A stretch of 64,000 nt of DNA from positions 1 to 64,000 of the forward strand of contig NZ_JANSUY010000022.1 of NCBI RefSeq assembly GCF_024741135.1, read 5' to 3'. The notes under the pieces are model-generated. The model did no database searches. It had not been told where the DNA came from and saw only the letters and a list, made by a program, of their open reading frames with translations. Below are positions 1 through 9,135 of the stretch, one piece after another (the stretch's first letter is position 1; each line of letters starts with the position of its first letter). Source of the stretch: Aquiflexum gelatinilyticum (GTDB lineage: Bacteria; Bacteroidota; Bacteroidia; Cytophagales; Cyclobacteriaceae). A program made the position numbers and the translations under genes.

Positions 1-64
1 GACTGTTAGAAGGTGTTTTACCAACTATTTTTGACCATTAGATCTAGTTTTCAAGACCAAAATA

Positions 65-102
65 TCAGTACTCAGTGGTGTTTACTGCCCACTGAATACT
101 GA
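65..102 (-). terminator. Hairpin downstream of the first gene
   Basis: The arms at 65-78 and 89-102 match at 13 of 14 positions around a 10-base loop. The hairpin lies just past the stop of the minus-strand gene ending at 116. On the minus strand it is followed by ATATTTTGG, a weak T-rich tail, so it is a plausible but not classical terminator. Confidence 0.5.
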
Positions 103-115
103 GACTTATTACTGA

Positions 116-550
116 TCAACCCAACCAGCTTGACCAAGGGATTCTTGACAGAATCAAAACCAGACCAATCGCGTACATCATGTAAATGGAGCGGAAGCGC
201 GCACGGCTTTCAGTCATTTTTTTGGCACGGATATATCCAACGGAGATGATGATAATCGCAAGGATATTGATGACCGGATGTTCCAAGGCTGTCAGTCTAG
301 CAACTTTATCTCCCATAGCACCACCACCAGTCAACAATGAAAATCCAAGAGGACTTACAAAGTAGAGGATCAGGCCAACCAATAATTGGATATGGGCCAA
401 GATGAACCCAATCATAGCAAATTTTCTGTCCTTTTCGGTGAATTCCCTACCACTCAATGAGCCGATCAAGGCGTAAATCATCACGATGACCAAAGCAGCC
501 AAAGCCAGATAAGCCAGACCGGAATGTAGATGTTGTAATCCTGTGTACAT
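116..550 (-). CDS. Small four-helix membrane protein of unknown function
   Basis: This 144-residue protein is almost entirely hydrophobic. Four membrane segments can be seen at roughly residues 9-31, 45-67, 88-106 and 122-140, with histidines in the first segment (MYTGLQHLHSG) and in the third (LEHPVINI). Proteins of this kind recur in Bacteroidota and are annotated inconsistently, sometimes as cytochrome b-like. The histidines would permit heme or metal binding, but nothing here proves it. The ATG at 550 is the only sensible start. The gene stands alone: its stop is followed by a hairpin, and a 430-base spacer separates it from the gene upstream on the same strand. Confidence 0.7.
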   Translation of the reverse strand: MYTGLQHLHSGLAYLALAALVIVMIYALIGSLSGREFTEKDRKFAMIGFILAHIQLLVGLILYFVSPLGFSLLTGGGAMGDKVARLTALEHPVINILAIIIISVGYIRAKKMTESRARFRSIYMMYAIGLVLILSRIPWSSWLG

Positions 551-979
551 ATTTCGTTTATTATTTTGGTTTAAAATTAAGCCTAATTCTCTTTATGGAA
601 CAAAAGGAATGGTCAAAAAGGATGAATTCTTTTCATTTGATAAGGTTCTTTACTATGATCAAATCCAAGAATGGAAATTTTTCCCGCAGATCGCGCAGAT
701 TTCGCAGAGGGAATAATTGAGTTAATCTTGTTTTAAATCGCCTTCCTCTTAACATCCCTACATACTATTTCCAACCTTCATCCTATCCCTTCCAATAGAC
801 TTCTCCCTCTGGTCGAAGTGACAAGTATAGGTCTTTTGCATTCTTAGCTCTTTCACAAGCGATACATGCAATATCAAAGAATTCTTTTTCTTTCTCTCAT
901 CCAAAACATCCGTCATCTGGCATCCGCCATCGGTCCTATCTCACATCTCAAATCTCACATCACAAATCTAATTTCCTCC
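551..979. other. 430-base spacer without a gene
   Basis: I see no convincing gene. The spacer holds fragments of dispersed words: a GCAGATCGCGCAGATTTCGC-like stretch near 675-705, a GGTCGAAGTGACAAG stretch near 817-831, and an ACATCTCAAATCTCACATC stretch near 941-970. Similar words occur in other spacers of the window (near 3690-3725 and 35050-35090). A plus-strand reading frame starting at 866 runs antisense into the methyltransferase gene and is not credible. Confidence 0.5.
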
Positions 980-2161
980 TCAATCCACATAAACCACCAA
1001 CCCCTTCAAATACTCCGTTTCCATATGGAAAATATTGATCGGGTGGTCAGCGGGTTGGGAAAGATAATGGAGGATTTTGACATTCCTGCCTGCTTCCATG
1101 GCTGCCGCCGTGATAGTATTCGCAAAAAGCTGTTTGTCCACTACCTGAGAACAGGAAAATGTAAATAGAATCCCTCCTTTTTTGATATGCTTGAGCGCTT
1201 CGAGATTCAGCCTTTTGTAAGCCTGAACAGCATTGTGTTTGGCTTTTAGGTTTTTGGCAAAAGCAGGTGGATCGAGGACGATGATGTCAAAGTCGGTTTC
1301 GATTTCCCGGATGTACTTCACCACATCAGCAACGATGGATATGTGCTTTCCTTCAAATCCTGCGTTCAACGCCACATTTCGGTCGGTCAGTTCGATGGCC
1401 TTGGCCGAAATGTCCACCGAGTGGACTTCAGATGCACCGGCTTTCAGGGCCGAAACCGAGAACCCTCCGGAATAGCAAAAGGTGTTGAGTACTTTCTTGC
1501 CTTTGCTGTATTTGCCTAGTAAATACCTGTTTTCCCTTTGGTCAACAAAAAAGCCTGTTTTCTGTCCCTTTTCCCAATCGATCTCATACTGACAGCCATA
1601 TTCCACCACCATATTGGTATCAGGTTGACCAAAAACCACCCTGTTTTCAACCCCCAAATCCCTTGGCAAAGTCTCCGCACTTTTGTCATAGACACATTTC
1701 AATTTTGTTCCAAAAACAAACTGTAGCCCCTGACTGATATCCTTCACGTGCCTATACATGCCGATATGATGGGTTTGGATGACAGCGGTGCCGTTGTAAA
1801 AGTCAATGATCAAACCTGGCAACCCATCGCTTTCACCATGAACCAAGCGGTAGACATTGGTCTCCGGATTGTCTGTCAGCCCGATAGCTTCACGCAGACG
1901 ATAGGATTGGGCAAGTCTCTTTTTCCAAAAATCCAGATCTATTATTTCCTCCTCGAAACTCACCATCCTAACCATGATCGAACCGTATTGGAAATGGCCT
2001 ACACCAAGAAGTTGGTCCTTATTGCTGTGAACCTGTACCAATTCTCCGTTTTTTAGCGCTTCATCTTTGGCAGCAATCGCCCCCGAAAAAATCCAATGGT
2101 GTTTCCTGAGACTTGAAATCTCTTTTCCTTTAAGAAGTTTGATGATGGGATAGGGGAGCAT
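980..2161 (-). CDS. rlmI: Class I SAM-dependent rRNA methyltransferase, RlmI type
   Basis: The 393-residue protein has the RlmI/YccW layout: an N-terminal PUA-like RNA-binding domain (residues 1-75, with KHHWIFSGAI), a linker domain, and a C-terminal Rossmann methyltransferase. Landmarks are GQKTGFFVDQREN at 199-211, SAM motif I NTFCYSGGFS at 226-235, the acidic VDIS at 249-252, LDPPAFAK at 296-303 and FSCSQ at 335-339. The cysteine in FSCSQ fits the catalytic residue of 5-methylcytosine enzymes. Characterised RlmI methylates a cytosine in 23S rRNA, and the same substrate is inferred here. The start overlaps the end of the symporter gene by 32 bases, suggesting co-transcription. Length matches the family. 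Confidence 0.88.
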   Translation of the reverse strand: MLPYPIIKLLKGKEISSLRKHHWIFSGAIAAKDEALKNGELVQVHSNKDQLLGVGHFQYGSIMVRMVSFEEEIIDLDFWKKRLAQSYRLREAIGLTDNPETNVYRLVHGESDGLPGLIIDFYNGTAVIQTHHIGMYRHVKDISQGLQFVFGTKLKCVYDKSAETLPRDLGVENRVVFGQPDTNMVVEYGCQYEIDWEKGQKTGFFVDQRENRYLLGKYSKGKKVLNTFCYSGGFSVSALKAGASEVHSVDISAKAIELTDRNVALNAGFEGKHISIVADVVKYIREIETDFDIIVLDPPAFAKNLKAKHNAVQAYKRLNLEALKHIKKGGILFTFSCSQVVDKQLFANTITAAAMEAGRNVKILHYLSQPADHPINIFHMETEYLKGLVVYVD

Positions 2162-3539
2162 GGTATTTGTTTTTAGGGAAAATCAAAGTTCCCACAATCA
2201 TAGCGACAGCGCTGACGCACAGTGCAGGGATGTGGGTATAAATCGGCAAATCAAACATTTCTAACATAAGGTAAGCAATCATCCCTAAGACGATCGACAT
2301 CAAAGCGCCCATTTCGGAGGCTTTTTTCCAATATAATCCTGCCGTAAGCGGCACAAACAAGGAGACCAACAAGAGAATCGAGGCACCTGCCACAAGCTCA
2401 TAAATATTGGTTTTCCATTGTGCCATGACTGTTGCTATCAAGGCAACGGCCACAATATTGCCCCGCAAGATCCAAAGAAAATATTTCTCTTTTAATCTTG
2501 ATCCAAAATAGGGTTTGATGATGTTTTCTGATAAAATGGCGGAAGGGGCCAACAATCCCGAACTCGTCGTACTCATAATTGCAGAGATCAACGCTCCAAA
2601 AAACAGGATCTGAACATGCATCCCACTGTGACGGAGGACCATTTCAGGGAGAAGAAGCTGTTTGTTTTCGAGGTAGATTTCGGGATAAAGGAACTTGGCA
2701 CCAAGCGCAATAAACAATGGCAGGAGGCCAATCGTTACGTAAAATCCCCCTGCCAAGTAGGTGGATTGGACAGCGACTTTCTCAGATTTGGAGGACATGA
2801 CCCTTTGGTAAATGTCCTGACTCGGAATACTCCCCAAACCCAAAACCATCCATGCTCCCAGGTAATTGAGCCATGAAATCGGGTCCGGATCCGGTAAAAA
2901 CTGGAAACTTCCTTCAGGCGCAGATTCCAAAATCGGCATCACCCCGCCGGCTTTTTGGGCTACCAAAACAGCTACCCAAACCAAGCCTACCACGATCAGC
3001 GTCGTCTGAATAAAATCGGTAATCGATATCGCCCACATCCCACCAAGGAAAGTATAAAAGACCACGACTACCGCACTGATGATAATTCCCTGCTGGATGG
3101 TCAAGTCGGTAACAGTTGTTAAAATCAAGGCCATAGCTACCAATTGCGCAGCCACGTACCCGAAATAAACCGGAACCATAAGGACGGAGGCGAAAAACTC
3201 GACCCTTTTACCAAAGATTTTTTTATAAACATCACCCAAAGTCAGGACATTCATCCTATACATCGGTCTCAAAAAGAAAGCGCCAAACAAAACCAGACAA
3301 AGTGCTCCGCCAAATGGGTCTTCGATTACTCCCTGCAAGCCGGATTCAAGGTATTCGGAAGAAGCGCCGAAGATGGTCTCTGATCCAAACCATGTCGCAA
3401 ATAATGCCGAGGCCGACAAAAAAAGTGGCAACTGCCTCCCTGCCAATACAAAGTCCTTGGAGTTTTTGACCAGCTTCGATGACCAAGCACCTATCGCTAC
3501 AGTGACTAAGAGGTAGATGATGATGGCAGTTATAAGCAA
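2130..3539 (-). CDS. Sodium:solute symporter family protein
   Basis: This 469-residue integral membrane protein has about thirteen hydrophobic segments and the look of the SSS family: an opening helix with VAIGAWSSKLVKNSKDFVLAGR, then ATWFGSETIFGASSEY, and GGMWAISITDFIQT near residue 160-180. Such proteins use the sodium gradient to import sugars, amino acids, organic acids or similar solutes. The substrate cannot be read from the sequence. The gene overlaps the following rlmI-like gene by 32 bases. The upstream spacer holds an inverted repeat rather than an obvious promoter. Confidence 0.85.
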   Translation of the reverse strand: MLITAIIIYLLVTVAIGAWSSKLVKNSKDFVLAGRQLPLFLSASALFATWFGSETIFGASSEYLESGLQGVIEDPFGGALCLVLFGAFFLRPMYRMNVLTLGDVYKKIFGKRVEFFASVLMVPVYFGYVAAQLVAMALILTTVTDLTIQQGIIISAVVVVFYTFLGGMWAISITDFIQTTLIVVGLVWVAVLVAQKAGGVMPILESAPEGSFQFLPDPDPISWLNYLGAWMVLGLGSIPSQDIYQRVMSSKSEKVAVQSTYLAGGFYVTIGLLPLFIALGAKFLYPEIYLENKQLLLPEMVLRHSGMHVQILFFGALISAIMSTTSSGLLAPSAILSENIIKPYFGSRLKEKYFLWILRGNIVAVALIATVMAQWKTNIYELVAGASILLLVSLFVPLTAGLYWKKASEMGALMSIVLGMIAYLMLEMFDLPIYTHIPALCVSAVAMIVGTLIFPKNKYHAPLSHHQTS

Positions 3540-3571
3540 CTTTGGCTATAAATTAAATGTGATCTACTAAA

Positions 3572-3660
3572 ATGGGATATTAATGGATACTGATTGATAT
3601 AGGATATTAGGCTTGGGAAGATCAAAATATCAATAAATATCCAATATCCATCAAATATCT
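3572..3660. repeat. Imperfect inverted repeat built from GGATATT words
   Basis: The left half (3572-3610) repeats the words GGATATTAATGGATA and GATATAGGATATT. The right half (3621-3660) carries their reverse complements (ATCAATAAATATCCAATATCC). It lies between the stop of the ABC-F gene and the start of the symporter gene, both on the minus strand. The same word family recurs at 35161-35197. It could fold into a hairpin. Its function is unknown. Confidence 0.5.
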
Positions 3661-3726
3661 TAATTTAGAAATACTCCTGTAATTTGGACCATCAAAGTCT
3701 CTCGTCTCACGTCTTGCGTCTCAAAT

Positions 3727-5346
<1,620 letters not shown>

Positions 5347-5363
5347 CTAAATTATTTCGAGGT

Positions 5364-5372
5364 GCAAAGATA
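5364..5372 (-). promoter_or_regulatory. Bacteroidetes-type -7 box for the ABC-F gene
   Basis: On the minus strand the sequence reads TATCTTTGC, an exact fit to the TAnnTTTGC -7 element of the primary sigma factor in Bacteroidota. It lies 24 bases before the ATG at 5340, giving a leader of about 18 bases. I see no clean TTG -33 element at the usual distance. Confidence 0.55.
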
Positions 5373-5448
5373 GGTATTTCCCACAAAGGGACTAAGGGAG
5401 AGGGGAGAATTGGTGGGAAATTAAAAAGTGGGGGATTCTTTCAATAAT

Positions 5449-5533
5449 AAAATCACAGTATAATGTGATTTTTTGTGAAAAAGATAAAAGTAAGTAGATT
5501 AAAACCGTCATTATCACAGTATAATGTGATTTT
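5449..5533. repeat. Two copies of a palindrome, TCACA-N6-TGTGA
   Basis: The element ATCACA-GTATAA-TGTGATTTT occurs identically at 5452-5472 and 5513-5533, 61 bases apart. In the first copy the arms extend to nine perfect pairs (5449-5457 with 5464-5472). The pair lies between the stop of the SEDS-like gene and the start of the ABC-F gene, upstream of the ABC-F -7 box. It could be a repeated operator for a dimeric regulator, or a tandem terminator for the SEDS-like gene. The half-site order is opposite to that of the E. coli CRP site. Confidence 0.6.
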
Positions 5534-5546
5534 GAGGGTTGTTTTT

Positions 5547-6431
5547 TTATAAATTTTTTTCCTTTGATTTTGAAACCCCATCCCCCAACCAAACCATTCC
5601 AATAAAATATCCGATAATCGGAGAAATCCCATAACCCATCACCATTACAGGGAAGTTTCCAAAAATGGTAACCAACAGAATCAGGGAGAAATACAAGCCT
5701 AAACTGTAAGCCATTGTCCTCTTTTCTTTGCTAGCCAATACAAAAAACGGAAGGGGTAACAACACTAAAGAAAGCACTGAACAAATGCCAAAAACCCAGC
5801 TGATTTTCCAGGCTAGTGATAGGATATCTTCCACGTAACTGACAGCAGGCAAACTGTCCAAATTGTACCAAGCAAAAACCGAAGCACCAAAAGCGGCAAT
5901 CAAAATCAAGCCTTTGGTGATGTTTGAGCTATTTTTCCTGAATAGTAGCATAACAGCCGCTGCTGAAAAAGCGGTTACCAATGAAGCATCTGGCTGAAAA
6001 AGGAAAATCAAAACTGAAAGTAAGGAAACCAAAAGGGCCATGATTTTATTTTCCATTTTATGAATCTGGATCAGAATCAGGGGACTTACAATCAAACCAA
6101 TATTGACCTTAAAGTTCCCAATACTGACCCATCTGTGGACATCCTGGTAGCCATCATCCCAAAAAGTCAGAAGCAATAATAGTATCGATATCAGGATAAT
6201 GGGGTAGGGGTTAACCTTTTTGAAAACCGGTCTAAACCTGAAGAACACCCACTGCAAAGCGATGCCCATCATGCCGAAACCAAGATTCATCATCCAAAGA
6301 GTTCTCGGAACCTCTGAAAAAGCCATGGTGTAGGTTCCAAGCAAGAGTGCCGGAAGGATTGCAAGAAATAAGAATGGGGAGAACCTGGGTTTTTGGTCTG
6401 TTTGATCCGTCATGCAATCCCGATAGGGCAA
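5547..6431 (-). CDS. SEDS-like (FtsW/RodA-related) membrane protein lacking the catalytic loop
   Basis: This 294-residue protein has about ten hydrophobic segments. Three short stretches match conserved parts of SEDS proteins: HRWVSIGNFKVNIGLIVSP resembles RRWINLG...QPSE, FLFQPDASLVTAF resembles the QPDLGT motif, and GNFPVMVMGYGISPIIGY resembles LPLPFxSYGGSS. SEDS proteins polymerise peptidoglycan strands. The long extracellular loop that carries the catalytic aspartate (PExHTDFI region) is missing: only about 20 residues (YNLDSLPAVSYVED) separate the relevant helices, and the chain is 80-120 residues shorter than FtsW. Enzymatic activity is therefore doubtful. It is encoded 36 bases after the double-propeller gene, probably in one operon. 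Translation may start at 6431 or at the in-frame ATG at 6413. Confidence 0.6.
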   Translation of the reverse strand: MPYRDCMTDQTDQKPRFSPFLFLAILPALLLGTYTMAFSEVPRTLWMMNLGFGMMGIALQWVFFRFRPVFKKVNPYPIILISILLLLLTFWDDGYQDVHRWVSIGNFKVNIGLIVSPLILIQIHKMENKIMALLVSLLSVLIFLFQPDASLVTAFSAAAVMLLFRKNSSNITKGLILIAAFGASVFAWYNLDSLPAVSYVEDILSLAWKISWVFGICSVLSLVLLPLPFFVLASKEKRTMAYSLGLYFSLILLVTIFGNFPVMVMGYGISPIIGYFIGMVWLGDGVSKSKEKNL

Positions 6432-6467
6432 GAATTTTAATTCTGAATTTAGAGAATATTTTTATTT

Positions 6468-8753
6468 TTATTTCAGCCAAAGTGGCGTCCCGTCTTCCCA
6501 TTTATTATGGGTCAATCTGATTCTTTGTTTGGTGATAATATTGTAGGCTACGATTTCGCCATACATCTGGGGCGAAAAAATAATAGGTTGGATAAGTGCC
6601 TGTTCATCGTTTATTCCAAAACCTTCTGTTGTGTAAATCACCCATTCGCCATCGGGAGAAAAATGGGCATGTGCATTTTGTCCTTCTCCACTTGAAATTT
6701 TTTCCGGTTCGGTCCAGCTATTGTCTGCCTGTAACCTCATCATAAAAATGTCCATTGTCTTGTATTCATTTTCCTCTCTCAGTCGGTCCGATGCAAATAC
6801 TATTTTATCGCCTTGCTTGGAAATAGCAGGAAAATTATCCCGGTGTACATCGTTGGTAAGGTTTGTCAGTTCACCATTTGTTTTAAGGTAGATATCAAAA
6901 TTACCGGTTCTACCACTTCGAAAAACCAATTTACCATCATCACTCAAGTCTGCAAAGCCATCATTATAGGGAGAATCTGACACTTTGCTCACATTTTTTG
7001 TCTGGAAATCATAACTCCAGATATCCCCTTGTGTATGTGGTCTTCCCCTGAAACTTCCTGTCGTAAACAGCAATGCTTTGCCATCGTGGGTTACCTTACT
7101 GTCGATAACACCAAAATTGGCAGGGTTGGTATTCGCTTCTTTGTCAAAAATAAAAAGCGGCTTTTTCTCTCCTGAAACATAATCAACCTGGTGAAAATGG
7201 ATTGCTGTTTGGACCAAATGATTGATAAAGACCGCGCAAAGAAGGGAAAATACCGCAAGTCCAAAAAACAGGATACTGTAAAGGCCTGATACCCGATAGA
7301 CCGCTTTTTGATTCGATTTTTGTCGGGTTTTTCTTTTATAAAACCACCAACCCAAAGCAACCAAGGCCAAAGTCAATATTGCCATGACCAACCGGATCAC
7401 ATTTATGGACATCGGGTTGATGGCATCCACAAAAAGGAAAATTCCCGCAACGGTAATTCCTGAAAGTATTACAATTAAGCAGAGCAGCAAATATTTCCAA
7501 AAGGGGATGCTTTTTCTGTTTATAATACCGCTTACAATTCCTGCCAGAAACATCAGAATCACAAGTATAGGAAGCCAAAAAACACTGTATCCCATTGGTT
7601 TGAGGGTATCAAAAAATCCTTGAAAATCTGAGGCGTCATAAAAAAGTAAAGTATTTCCCAATTGGGGAGGTGCTACAAATGCCCTTCGGACACCGAAGAT
7701 TTGGATTGGCTTGCCTGAAATTGATATGGTGTCCGGTCCTTTTGTCAATACATCACCTTCAAATCCGAATATTCCTTTTGTATCTTGATTCTTAGGGTAT
7801 TTGCCTCCGTGAAAAACCATCAATCCGTCTGGATGTACATCTATATTGAACATCAAATCCGGTGCGCTAGAAAATAGGGGAGTGACTTCTTTGGTCCCCA
7901 ATTCCGCCTGCATGATTTTAAAATCGCTTTCGCCTTTCCAAGTTGTAAAAACCACTTTACCATTTTTCAGAAATTTGGGAGAAACTGCCGGTCCGTCAAA
8001 TTCGATAACCTGATGTTGGTCAGATCCGTCCGAGTTCATTTCAAAAATTGCCGGATCCCCGTTCCTTGCGCTGTAGAAGATAATTTTTGAGCCATCCTCT
8101 TTCCAAACCGGACTTCCGTCCCACGAATCTGAATCCGTCAACCTTTTCAATTGCTCTCCCATGATATTCATCGAATAAATATCCCCTATGCGCTGACGTG
8201 CAAATGGGAATTGGGGATGGGGTACGATTTTGTGGCCACGGTCACTGCTGAAGGCAATGTGTTTTCCATCAGGAGAGAAAGCAGGCCTGAAATCACCACC
8301 AGGATTTTTGGTCAAATTCTTTGCATTGGAAACATCCTGAAGGGAGTCCGGTAAAAACGGGATGATATATATTTCAGAATTTCCTTCGTGCGAAGCGACA
8401 AAAGCCATTTGTGTCCCATCTGGTGAAAATGCTGCCTGATCCTGAAAAGAGTTGCTTTTCACCAAAAGCCGAGGAGGAATATCTCCGTCAACAGGTTTGA
8501 TGTAGAGTTGCGGAATACCGGACCGCTCTGAAGTAAAGACAATCCATTTTCCGTCCGGGTTGATTACCGCATCGTAGTCAAGCGAAGGATGATCAGTAAA
8601 CTTTCCAAAGCTTTTTCCTGAATCTTTGGAAAGATAAATATCCCAATCCTGTGGGCTGAAAGAGGAATAAAATATCCTTTCTTTGGATTGGGCAAGTCCG
8701 TTGACAGAAAATATAGTGATCAAAAATGCGGCTAAAAAGGTCCTTGGATTCAT
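6468..8753 (-). CDS. Double beta-propeller (TolB/PD40-type) membrane protein
   Basis: The 761-residue protein starts with a signal peptide (about residues 1-22, ending GLAQ). It has an N-terminal propeller built of PD40/TolB-like blades (INPDGKWIVFTSERSG, FSPDGTQMAFVAS, FSPDGKHIAFSSDRG, about residues 25-330). A block of four membrane helices follows at roughly 385-520, and then a second set of blades (LSDDGKLVFRSGRTG, FSPDGEWVIYTTEGFG) to the C-terminus. Both propellers should lie on the periplasmic face. The blades suggest protein or glycan binding, but no enzyme motif is visible. It is probably co-transcribed with the SEDS-like gene that follows after 36 bases. Confidence 0.7.
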   Translation of the reverse strand: MNPRTFLAAFLITIFSVNGLAQSKERIFYSSFSPQDWDIYLSKDSGKSFGKFTDHPSLDYDAVINPDGKWIVFTSERSGIPQLYIKPVDGDIPPRLLVKSNSFQDQAAFSPDGTQMAFVASHEGNSEIYIIPFLPDSLQDVSNAKNLTKNPGGDFRPAFSPDGKHIAFSSDRGHKIVPHPQFPFARQRIGDIYSMNIMGEQLKRLTDSDSWDGSPVWKEDGSKIIFYSARNGDPAIFEMNSDGSDQHQVIEFDGPAVSPKFLKNGKVVFTTWKGESDFKIMQAELGTKEVTPLFSSAPDLMFNIDVHPDGLMVFHGGKYPKNQDTKGIFGFEGDVLTKGPDTISISGKPIQIFGVRRAFVAPPQLGNTLLFYDASDFQGFFDTLKPMGYSVFWLPILVILMFLAGIVSGIINRKSIPFWKYLLLCLIVILSGITVAGIFLFVDAINPMSINVIRLVMAILTLALVALGWWFYKRKTRQKSNQKAVYRVSGLYSILFFGLAVFSLLCAVFINHLVQTAIHFHQVDYVSGEKKPLFIFDKEANTNPANFGVIDSKVTHDGKALLFTTGSFRGRPHTQGDIWSYDFQTKNVSKVSDSPYNDGFADLSDDGKLVFRSGRTGNFDIYLKTNGELTNLTNDVHRDNFPAISKQGDKIVFASDRLREENEYKTMDIFMMRLQADNSWTEPEKISSGEGQNAHAHFSPDGEWVIYTTEGFGINDEQALIQPIIFSPQMYGEIVAYNIITKQRIRLTHNKWEDGTPLWLK

Positions 8754-9135
8754 AGATTTTCAAATTTGATGGTAAATAGATCTAAGCGGACTCTGATCGG
8801 TTTTTGGGATGATTTCCGATTATTACTGGTATAATTTGAATTGGGCAAATAGATTAGACTATCCTTCACCAATATTTATATTTCAGAATAAGAATGATCC
8901 AAAGGATTTGAAAGAAACTTTATTCCGAAAATTTGATGTGAACAAATTCAAATTACATGTTCAATATAAATAAAAAGTATAAAATTTTGATCTTCAATTT
9001 CAGAAAAGCTATTGGTGGAGAAGGTAAAATTTACCTTAAGCAATCCTAAAATAGCCTATTTTAAATGGTAAGAATTAAGGTAAATCTTAAATGTTCATTG
9101 ATTTCAAATAATTGAAGCGAAAGGATCCCTTCCTC
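8754..9135. other. AT-rich 380-base spacer with small palindromes
   Basis: There is no gene here. The spacer separates the stop of the TonB receptor gene from the start of the double-propeller gene, both on the minus strand, so it should carry a terminator and a promoter. I find neither a T-tailed hairpin nor an exact TAnnTTTG box. Two perfect 17-base palindromes at 9021-9037 and 9047-9063 are the only clear structure. Confidence 0.5.
9021..9063. repeat. Two adjacent perfect 17-base palindromes
   Basis: AAGGTAAA-A-TTTACCTT lies at 9021-9037 and TAAAATAG-C-CTATTTTA at 9047-9063. A third, imperfect relative (ATTAAGGTAAATCTTAAAT) follows near 9072-9090. They lie 72-115 bases past the end of the TonB receptor gene and about 270 bases upstream of the propeller gene. 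They could be regulator sites or weak RNA hairpins. Confidence 0.45.

Noticed and set aside
866-1168. Plus-strand ORF of 100 codons
   Set aside because: It starts in spacer words and continues antisense to the methyltransferase gene.
5449-5533. CRP-type binding sites
   Set aside because: The half-sites face the wrong way (TCACA-N6-TGTGA rather than TGTGA-N6-TCACA), so a CRP assignment is not supported.
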